From Burkholderiaceae bacterium DAT-1 (GTDB lineage: Bacteria > Pseudomonadota > Gammaproteobacteria > Burkholderiales > Chitinimonadaceae): 64,000 nt of DNA. Positions within the stretch are counted from its first letter, which is position 1. Every line of letters starts with the position of its first letter. The DNA is taken from the NCBI GenBank assembly GCA_019084025.1, contig JAHRBI010000004.1:186001-250000 (forward strand). The letters are read 5' to 3'. The notes below the pieces were generated by a model. The model was not told the DNA's origin. It did not search any database and saw only the letters and a program-made list of their open reading frames with translations. The translations under genes were made by a program, and so were the position numbers. Of this stretch, positions 57,261 to 64,000 are shown piece after piece.

Positions 57261-58607
57261 ATGTCGATTGCTTTTATTCACTTATCGGACATCCACTTCG
57301 GACAGGAGAAGGGTGGCACGCTTGTAATCCACAACGATGCCAAAGAACGCTTAGTCGAGGATATTGAACGAGAAGTCAAGAAGCTTCCCGAAGGTATAGC
57401 AAGGGGGATAATCATTTCCGGGGACATCGCGTACGCGGGCAAGCATGACGAATATGCTGATGCGGGGAAATGGCTCGACCGGGTCGCGAATGCCGCCGGT
57501 TGCGCAATTACCGATATACAAGTGGTTCCTGGCAACCACGATATCGACCGTGATAGGATTTCGGCGGCAACCGCTTGGATGCTTCAAGAGATTGCTGACA
57601 AAGGCGAGTCAGAATTAGACAGGTTTCTGAGTTCGCAAATGGATCGTGAGCTCCTGTACGCAAGATTCTCGGCCTACCAACCATTTGCCGAGGCTTACGG
57701 ATCACCGCTTGACAACCTAGGAGGTTTTACCGGTAATCGCATCGTCCAACTCGCACCGGGTCGATCCTTGCGTTTTATAGGGATGAATACCGCTCTTACC
57801 TGCGGCAATAAGGACCAGGAAGGGAGACTTCTTCTTGGTGCCCGTCAGCGGGTGCTGCCGCTCACTCCCGGTGAAGAGTTGGTGGTCATCGCGCATCATC
57901 CGCTGAGATGGCTTCAGGATTCTGAGGACGCACAGAAATATCTATCCAATCGAGCTCGGGTATTTATCACCGGCCACGAGCATTCGCCGTCGGTCAAGGT
58001 CGACTCCATCGAAGATGGCTGCGATCTGATGCTTCTTCAAGCAGGTGCGACGGTTCCACCCACCGCCGACGAGACTTTTACTTACACCTACAATATCCTG
58101 GAGTTCGATTGGGATGCCAAAACCGATGCTTTGATCGTAATCGTCCATCCCAGAGTGTGGTCGGAAGACAAGAAAAACTTCCGAACCGATGAAGACCGAC
58201 TAGACGAGATGCAGCCTCGATACTTCCTTGGATGTCCAAACTTCCGCCAGGCAAGTCGGGTGCCCTCTATGATGCCAACGAAAGCGGCTGATACCATGCA
58301 ACCCACGGTTACGGTGCCAGTTGTTCAAGAGGCGGGAGTCATCGAAGTGAGAAAGGAGCCGTCAATGCCGGCGAAATTCTCGCTTCTGAGACTGAGATTC
58401 TTCCGTGACCTGAGCGGCGCCCAACGCTTGCGTGTGCTAGTGGACTTGAATGCCTTGCCGGACGACTGGCGGGAACTTCTGACGCATAGTATCGAGGTAC
58501 AAATCCTCGATTCCCTGCAGCGCACTAACCGCCTCGATGACCTTGAGGTAGCCATCAATAAGATCGAAGCCGAACACATAAAACAGGAGGGCAAGGAACA
58601 TGGTTAA
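57261..58607 (+). CDS. Calcineurin-like metallophosphoesterase with C-terminal GTPase-associated adaptor-like region
   Basis: 448 residues. Metallophosphoesterase motifs are complete: DIHFG (about 10), GDIAYAG (54), GNHDID (91), HHPLRW (211) and GHEHS (237). After a linker, the last 75 residues (KFSLLRLRFFRDLSGAQRLR, then LNALPDDWRELLTHSIEVQI) resemble the GTPase-associated adaptor domain found beside DO-GTPases in predicted conflict systems. It could hydrolyse nucleic acid or a nucleotide messenger. It is the first gene of the operon and overlaps the next gene by 8 nt. Confidence 0.82.
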   Translation: MSIAFIHLSDIHFGQEKGGTLVIHNDAKERLVEDIEREVKKLPEGIARGIIISGDIAYAGKHDEYADAGKWLDRVANAAGCAITDIQVVPGNHDIDRDRISAATAWMLQEIADKGESELDRFLSSQMDRELLYARFSAYQPFAEAYGSPLDNLGGFTGNRIVQLAPGRSLRFIGMNTALTCGNKDQEGRLLLGARQRVLPLTPGEELVVIAHHPLRWLQDSEDAQKYLSNRARVFITGHEHSPSVKVDSIEDGCDLMLLQAGATVPPTADETFTYTYNILEFDWDAKTDALIVIVHPRVWSEDKKNFRTDEDRLDEMQPRYFLGCPNFRQASRVPSMMPTKAADTMQPTVTVPVVQEAGVIEVRKEPSMPAKFSLLRLRFFRDLSGAQRLRVLVDLNALPDDWRELLTHSIEVQILDSLQRTNRLDDLEVAINKIEAEHIKQEGKEHG

Positions 58608-59661
58608 TATCGCGAAACACATCCGCATCTTTATCACTGACCCATCGGACGATCTCGTCGATAAGCGTACCGCCGCGATCACGAAACTCACTGCCGCCCT
58701 TAGCAAGAAAGGTCGCCTGCCGGAAATTCTTCAATTGGCCAGTAGCGTTGCAGCCGGAGTGATTGACCCAAATAGGCTTAGTACGACCTTGGCTACAGAA
58801 GTTGAAGCTGCGATTAAGGAACGCAGTACCGCTTTTGATCGGGATGGAAACGAATTGGAAGTCCTGATCTGTCTGCTCCTTGCCATGTGCCTGCGCCTGG
58901 AAAATCACGAAGCCGGTGCCACACTTCAATCGTCAAACGAATCTTGGGCTGCAGCGGTATGGTCGGCACTTTCCTTTCAACCATCCCGGTCCGAGCCCAA
59001 ACTTGAAGCGCTGCGCCATGAATTGATGGCCAAGGCTCAGGCTCTAGTTCTTGCCTCGGGTGAGAACAGCCGTAGGCGCTTGGAAGTACCCGACTTCTCC
59101 ATCGAGGGTGGAGACGAAAGTGATGACGAGGATGAGTCCCAAGAGGATGATATCGCCCAGTTCAAAGAGGACTTTATGGCAGGTACTGAAGCGACGATTG
59201 AGGCGCTACGTACGAATGCAGACCTTGACCGAGAAGAACTCGATCTCCTTTGGTGGGCCCTAGGGGACTGGAGTGGCCTCCTAGATATGAGGTTATCCAC
59301 CTTGTCCGCTCCCACCGCCGCCGTAACCTGCGGAATCGAGATTGGCCGTGCTCTACGAAAATTGCCTGCGTCGGCTCACAAGCATCTTGCGCTTCGGAAT
59401 ATTACCGAAGACGCTGAGCCTTTAAACCTACCTGAATTGATCGAGGCCATCGGTACTCAAAAAGAAAAACTACTCTCGGCATTTGCCAATCGGCAGTGGC
59501 TTTCGGAATTCCCTGAAGTATTCCCGCTGCTTCATGCATTGCAGACAGGAAGAACATCCGCTGACGGCTCCAATCAGAAACGCTCGCTGCGTGACTGGGG
59601 CGCCCGAGCGTTGCTAGAAACTTCAATATTGTTTGTGCGTGCCAACGATAGGGCTGAATAA
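58600..59661 (+). CDS. GTPase-associated system helical (GASH-like) protein
   Basis: 353 residues, nearly all helical, cytosolic. A strongly acidic linker (GGDESDDEDESQEDD, about 170-185) separates an N-terminal part from a C-terminal domain with EELDLLWWALGDWSGLLDMR near residue 213, which matches what is known of GASH proteins encoded with DO-GTPases. No catalytic motif is seen, so a scaffold role is likely. It overlaps the phosphoesterase by 8 nt and is 2 nt from the first GTPase. Confidence 0.7.
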   Translation: MVNIAKHIRIFITDPSDDLVDKRTAAITKLTAALSKKGRLPEILQLASSVAAGVIDPNRLSTTLATEVEAAIKERSTAFDRDGNELEVLICLLLAMCLRLENHEAGATLQSSNESWAAAVWSALSFQPSRSEPKLEALRHELMAKAQALVLASGENSRRRLEVPDFSIEGGDESDDEDESQEDDIAQFKEDFMAGTEATIEALRTNADLDREELDLLWWALGDWSGLLDMRLSTLSAPTAAVTCGIEIGRALRKLPASAHKHLALRNITEDAEPLNLPELIEAIGTQKEKLLSAFANRQWLSEFPEVFPLLHALQTGRTSADGSNQKRSLRDWGARALLETSILFVRANDRAE

Positions 59662-59663
59662 TT

Positions 59664-60671
59664 ATGCAAGAGGGATGTGGCCGTCCAGAGTGCACCGTTG
59701 CCCAGACAGGCAAGTGCCTCCTCAACAACGATCCTGCAACCTGCGCCGAGAAAATCGGAACTCTGGTTAGTCTTGGCGACGGCGAACTCGACATCGAGGC
59801 GGAGCTAACCACCCGTCTAGAACCACCCAAGGTAAAGCCAAAATTTCCGTCCAGTTTCACCCTCTCGCCCGATGAAACTCGGAACTTAATGTCCGAGCGC
59901 TATTGTCATGTCGTGGGAATCCTCGGAGCTCCGGATGCGGGAAAGACCGCCTGCTTGGTCAGCCTCTACCTGCTGCTAGGTCGGGCGAAGTTAGATGGCT
60001 TTGAGTTCTGCGATAGCCGTACTCTAATCGCTTTTGAAGAAATCGCTCGAGGTGCCAGGCGCTGGGACAACGGCCATATTCCCGAGCAGATGACCAGCCA
60101 CACGAAACTCGCCGACGAGCGGGCGGCTGGATACCTGCATCTCCGCCTGCGCGCTGACGCAACTGGTCAACGCGTAGATCTGCTCTTGCCCGATCTGCCA
60201 GGGGAATGGACAAACACCCTCATCGACAACAACCGGGTTGACCGGCTCGACTTCTTGAAATCGGCGGACGTCCTATGGATCATGCTCGACGGCAGAAATC
60301 TCATTGAGACAGCAAGCCGTATGCATGCAATCCACCGAGCGCGTCTGCTACTCCAGCGGGTCGCAACCTTCCTTTCTCCTGTAACGCCTCCAGTCCTTCT
60401 GGTCATCACGCGGCTCGATTTGGGCAAACCCGCCGAGAACACGCTCGAGAAACTGGTAGATGAAGCAGCCTCGCTCGGCATCAAACTGCGAATTGCGCAC
60501 CTGGCATCATTTGCCGACGGCGCGGAAATTGATGCGGGCACAGGGATTTCCGATTTGCTGCTGCATACGGTCAGCCCGAAGGAATCCCTAACCAAATTTT
60601 GGGAAGATGAAGAAGGTCGAGACGGACATCGATCTGTTTTGCGGTTTCGGAAATTGGGAGCGACGTTTTGA
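59664..60671 (+). CDS. Conflict-system GTPase with Cys-rich N-terminus (DO-GTPase type, first)
   Basis: 335 residues. Four Cys at 5, 10, 18 and 27 (CGRPECTVAQTGKC and DPATC) may bind zinc. The P-loop is GAPDAGKT (88-95), the switch-II-like DLPGEW is near 178 and the base-specificity motif TRLD is near 250. This is a divergent Ras-like GTPase of the double-GTPase systems. Its stop overlaps the TTG start of the second GTPase (TTGA), implying coupled translation. Confidence 0.75.
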   Translation: MQEGCGRPECTVAQTGKCLLNNDPATCAEKIGTLVSLGDGELDIEAELTTRLEPPKVKPKFPSSFTLSPDETRNLMSERYCHVVGILGAPDAGKTACLVSLYLLLGRAKLDGFEFCDSRTLIAFEEIARGARRWDNGHIPEQMTSHTKLADERAAGYLHLRLRADATGQRVDLLLPDLPGEWTNTLIDNNRVDRLDFLKSADVLWIMLDGRNLIETASRMHAIHRARLLLQRVATFLSPVTPPVLLVITRLDLGKPAENTLEKLVDEAASLGIKLRIAHLASFADGAEIDAGTGISDLLLHTVSPKESLTKFWEDEEGRDGHRSVLRFRKLGATF

Positions 60672-61543
60672 AGGCAAATTCAATTGTGCTGGTTGGCGCA
60701 CCAGACTCCGGCAAAACAAATTACCTTGGGCGACTTTGGGCTGCACTACGCGCAAGACAAGGGAGGCTGGCAGCTCCCGAAATTCCACCTGACATCCAGT
60801 ATGTGGAACAAACGCTCGAACACTTGATGCATGGAGACTTCGCACCGCGTTCCGACAAAAGCTTGGCAGTTAGTCGGCACAACTTTGTGGTTCCAGTCAA
60901 ACGAACTGATGTTAGTGATGTCGATGGGTTCAGTATCGTTGTTCCGGATGTTTCCGGCGAATTATGGAAATCTGCAGTAGAGACCTTCGAGATTTCCGAA
61001 GAATGGATGGAGCAACTTCAACGCTCAGTTGGAGCGTTGCTGTTTGTCAGGGTGCTGTCCAATCAAAACGTGACTCCGCTTGATTGGGTGACTGCAGAAA
61101 GGCTCTTGAAGCTGCATCCGGCGGTCGAGGACGAAAGCCACAAAATTCCGACACAAGTGATGTTGTGCGAACTGCTGCGTTTTTTGGAATACACGCTGCA
61201 GCCGTGCAATGAAGGTACACTCCCTCGCGTTGCAATCGTCGTTACAGCTTGGGATTTACTCGATGCGGAGCTACGGGCTGCAGGTCCGATGGCCTACCTG
61301 CAAACCGAATACCCACTTTTCGTGGGTAAATTGGCGGATACTGAGAGAGTGGAAGTCAAAGCATTCGGCGTCACTATTGTCGGTGGCGACTTCGAGGATC
61401 AGGAATTCCGTACAGAATTTCTTGAGAATGGCGATCTTCAGCATGCTGGGCACTGTGTCTTCGAATTGGATGACAAGATAATGGAGGAAGCAGATTTGAC
61501 CTATCCCGTTGCTTGGTTGGTCGAGCCACTGCAAAAAACATGA
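60668..61543 (+). CDS. Conflict-system GTPase (DO-GTPase type, second)
   Basis: 291 residues from TTG 60668. The P-loop is GAPDSGKT (10-17), the DxxG-like switch motif is DVSGELW near 94 and the NKxD-like motif is TAWD near 193. It is clearly related to but distinct from the first GTPase, and the pair looks like an obligate partner set. The stop overlaps the ATG of the GAP1-like gene (ATGA). Confidence 0.75.
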   Translation: MKANSIVLVGAPDSGKTNYLGRLWAALRARQGRLAAPEIPPDIQYVEQTLEHLMHGDFAPRSDKSLAVSRHNFVVPVKRTDVSDVDGFSIVVPDVSGELWKSAVETFEISEEWMEQLQRSVGALLFVRVLSNQNVTPLDWVTAERLLKLHPAVEDESHKIPTQVMLCELLRFLEYTLQPCNEGTLPRVAIVVTAWDLLDAELRAAGPMAYLQTEYPLFVGKLADTERVEVKAFGVTIVGGDFEDQEFRTEFLENGDLQHAGHCVFELDDKIMEEADLTYPVAWLVEPLQKT

Positions 61544-64000
61544 CCGAGATTCGGATTGACCAGCAGATTCACGGCTACCGCTACGGACACGAGCTGTTGG
61601 GCTCAACGCTCAAACTCGCGAGTACGGATCAAGATGTAGTCGATCGCTTGTCAGATATATCCGGCCCCCTCCGGCCCAGCGAGACTTTCGAACCATACCT
61701 AACCGCTTATCCTCTGCCAAGCCGGAAATACTATGTGTTGGCCCGGACATGGCAAGATTTGGATGCGCCCCGCGCAGGTTGTGTTCTGACGCGAAGTCTA
61801 ATCGTCCCCATGGACGACTGGGCAACAATGACATCCCCGGCGGTACTTCTCCAATGGATGACGCCGATATCCCCGAACGAACTAAACATCGAACCTCAAT
61901 ACATAAAGCTCTTGGGTAAAACGCTACCGCCTGTCAATGACCGGCGCATTGCTGAACTGTTCGAAGCAATATTTTTGGAGAGCCGCCAAGCAACAGTGAT
62001 GTTCGATGTACCGGAGGCTGAAGTTATTGCGCTGCGCCTGCTATCCGCCTTGTGGCCAGCCTTGCGAAGCAATTTCTCCATATGTACGTTCGCCCTATCC
62101 CCTAGGACACTGCACGAGTCTAAGTTGTTCGACCTCCTGTTTGCTCCGAAAGCCGCCCGTCCGCGCTTTACGGACTGGGCCGGGCGACGAATTGAGGGTG
62201 GCACGTCTTCTGGTACATCACGCCATCGATGGACCGACGCAACGGCCCAGCGAGTCTTCTGCTCACCGGAGCCTAGTCTTACGGGATTGGATTCGCTTGG
62301 CGCAATGAAATCCGACCGGAAGGGGGATGAAACGGCGCTACGGCTGGTTCTCCTATGGAACGAACTGCTCGAAAAATCGAAGACTTCCCCCTCTGCCGTG
62401 CTCGGCCTCCTCGACATCCTCAGTTCACAAGGGATGACCTTTCGGGATGCTTCTGATGAGTTGCTTCCTTTGACGGAAGCTAGTGTCCAATTGGCAGTAG
62501 CTCATTTCCGGCCGAGCGAAGCTTGGACTTTCCTAATTGCGCTCCTTGGAAAGTTTTCCCCGCAATTGCCTCCCAAGGCATTAATTCGCAAGATTCGAGA
62601 CGGCGCTGTTGCACTGACGCAAGCGGACTTTACTGCCACAGTTCATTTTTTTGCTGCTCAACGCGATGAGGCTCGCCCTGTTCCGGCTTTGATTGCTACT
62701 GGCCTAGGAAATGGGTTGGCAAGCCAAGATATCCCAGTCCTTCGTGATGTGGCTGAAAAACTCAGCAGACAAACGCTTTGCCTGCTACTTGCCTACAGCC
62801 CCGCATTCGCTGCCTCGGTAGCACGATCGGTTGATGTCATGGCCAGTAGCGAATGGATACAGAGTATCGTCAACACCCTAAGCATTCGTGACGCCAGCGT
62901 GAGGTGCAGGGCACGAAGGAATTTCCTTCCTAGGCTCGACAATGCGGCCCAGGCGCCCCTATTAGAGCCGCTTCTCGCGGAGATGAGCCCGTTGGCACTT
63001 GCTGCGGCTGTTTCGCTCATTTGGGAAAAGACCAAATTTTCCGTCGAGGCCTTCGATGAACCATTTTGGCGCGCCGCCCGTGGTGAAGAGAGACTCCAAG
63101 CGCTACGCGAGGCGATTCTCTCGACTAAAGAGACCGACGAGTCCAATCGTTTCCTCGCTAGCACTTTACGGCTCGATGAAACCGACGTTAACTGGGTATG
63201 TTTGGAGAGAGGTTTGAACTCTGAACGTATGACTGAACTGCTCGCTAGGTTACTGGAAAACAGCGATGAGCACTCAATTCAAGCAATCACGCGGCGAACT
63301 GACATTACTCGCCTCCTCGTCGATAAGCTGAGACAAAATTCCTCCCGTGCAGCAACTCAGATTGGACGCCTGCTAGTGACAGGACAATTGAATGTCGAGG
63401 AACTGCTTAGAGCTGGAAACGAGATACTTCCTTATGTTGCCGAAACTATTCGATCCGACCTTGTACACACAATGTTGTTTAGAGGGTTTGCCGAGGGCGG
63501 CCCGTCGATCACCCCACGATTGGTGGACGTCATTGCAGTCTTAGCTGACCATGTCGACACCTATCAAATCGTCCTTGCTGCAACATCTCCTGAGATCAAC
63601 TCCAACCAGATTGGCGAAAATGTAGCGCTGCTCGGTCAAACCAAGGGACAGCTACGTCACGAAATCATCTCGCACATTGGAGTGCTCACGGATCGCTTGG
63701 TCAACCGCCGTGGCAATTATCTGAGTGCCCAGGCTATCGAAGTGTGGGCCTGTCTCCTTGCCGAATCCGGTGACGTTAACCAACAAGCACAAATCGGCGC
63801 AGCCGCAACCGTACTCTCTTATGCACTTCGAAACGTCAATGGACCACACAGTCCTCTGGTCGTGGCAGCCTTCCCTGTTATTTATAAACAATTGCGAGCA
63901 GAACAAGATCCGCCGCCAGGGCTGTTTGCGTCTTTCTTCTTCCAGGATTGGGATCGATGTCGAACGGCGCGCAAGGACATAGTCGATGCATACATGCGCT
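61540..64000 (+). CDS. Very large GAP1-like protein of the GTPase system (3' truncated by window)
   Basis: The frame opens at ATG 61540 and has no stop to the window end, at least 820 residues. The N-terminus IDQQIHGYRYGHELLGSTLK followed by YVLARTWQDLDAPRAGCVLT is the GAP1 N-terminal domain type. The middle and end are long alpha-helical repeats (for example LLAYSPAFAASVARSVDVM), with no enzymatic motif in the visible part. GAP1-like proteins accompany DO-GTPases and are thought to be large sensors or scaffolds. More operon genes probably lie beyond the window. Confidence 0.75.
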   Translation, partial: MTEIRIDQQIHGYRYGHELLGSTLKLASTDQDVVDRLSDISGPLRPSETFEPYLTAYPLPSRKYYVLARTWQDLDAPRAGCVLTRSLIVPMDDWATMTSPAVLLQWMTPISPNELNIEPQYIKLLGKTLPPVNDRRIAELFEAIFLESRQATVMFDVPEAEVIALRLLSALWPALRSNFSICTFALSPRTLHESKLFDLLFAPKAARPRFTDWAGRRIEGGTSSGTSRHRWTDATAQRVFCSPEPSLTGLDSLGAMKSDRKGDETALRLVLLWNELLEKSKTSPSAVLGLLDILSSQGMTFRDASDELLPLTEASVQLAVAHFRPSEAWTFLIALLGKFSPQLPPKALIRKIRDGAVALTQADFTATVHFFAAQRDEARPVPALIATGLGNGLASQDIPVLRDVAEKLSRQTLCLLLAYSPAFAASVARSVDVMASSEWIQSIVNTLSIRDASVRCRARRNFLPRLDNAAQAPLLEPLLAEMSPLALAAAVSLIWEKTKFSVEAFDEPFWRAARGEERLQALREAILSTKETDESNRFLASTLRLDETDVNWVCLERGLNSERMTELLARLLENSDEHSIQAITRRTDITRLLVDKLRQNSSRAATQIGRLLVTGQLNVEELLRAGNEILPYVAETIRSDLVHTMLFRGFAEGGPSITPRLVDVIAVLADHVDTYQIVLAATSPEINSNQIGENVALLGQTKGQLRHEIISHIGVLTDRLVNRRGNYLSAQAIEVWACLLAESGDVNQQAQIGAAATVLSYALRNVNGPHSPLVVAAFPVIYKQLRAEQDPPPGLFASFFFQDWDRCRTARKDIVDAYMR

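Overview
The window reads as a chromosome segment of a betaproteobacterium, most likely in or near the Neisseriales. The signs are the fmdB-DUF502-aspS order, Zur-controlled znu genes, a FimV/HubP homologue, a CobD/CbiB-family protein, the cyaY/lptM pair, and housekeeping proteins of betaproteobacterial type. This is judged by reading; no search was run. Gene density is normal over the first 54.5 kb and drops sharply after a tRNA-Arg gene at 54508-54584, where an accessory island begins.

Layout. 1-6.2 kb: fmdB (cut by the window edge), a DUF502 membrane protein and aspS on the plus strand; then an M24 aminopeptidase, a MATE exporter and a small protein on the minus strand. 6.2-6.5 kb: a minus-strand leader with a consensus sigma70 promoter, a SAM-II-type riboswitch, an intrinsic terminator and a second SAM-II-like element, all ahead of the small protein and the exporter. 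6.7-13.3 kb: ptsN-like EIIA, dtd, sdaA, rsmJ, a GNAT, a cupin, and a brnTA toxin-antitoxin pair. 13.3-23.8 kb: metG, a 2OG-Fe(II) oxygenase, apbC, then a riboflavin cluster nrdR-ribD-ribE-ribBX-ribH-nusB-thiL. 24.3-26.4 kb: a BigR-like ArsR regulator divergent from a Blh-type metallo-hydrolase, followed by three tandem paralogous 44-46 aa membrane proteins. 26.4-36.2 kb: acyltransferase, HDOD protein, sulfate-binding protein, sensor kinase group, esterase, SgrR-like regulator and a solute-binding protein.

36.3-45.4 kb: a doubled tRNA-Ala/tRNA-Glu unit, bamD and rluD with interlocked start codons, pgeF, and a long zinc operon (zur, His-rich peptide, znuC, znuB, znuA, then a MacB-like ABC pair and a DUF3299 protein). 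45.4-54.4 kb: FimV-like protein, sodB, a CobD/CbiB-like protein, tsaD, rlmI, cyaY, lptM and a diheme cytochrome c.

54.5-64 kb: the island. Immediately after tRNA-Arg(CCG) there is apparently decayed DNA that may include an integrase remnant. Then comes a candidate PD-(D/E)XK protein (55458-56564), more decayed DNA, and a tightly overlapping five-gene operon running off the window end. Its genes encode a calcineurin-like phosphoesterase with a C-terminal adaptor-like region, a helical GASH-like protein, two distinct P-loop GTPases, and a very large GAP1-like protein. This matches the GTPase-centred conflict systems predicted by comparative genomics (DO-GTPase/GASH/GAP1 families) and is the strongest candidate for a poorly characterised defence system here.
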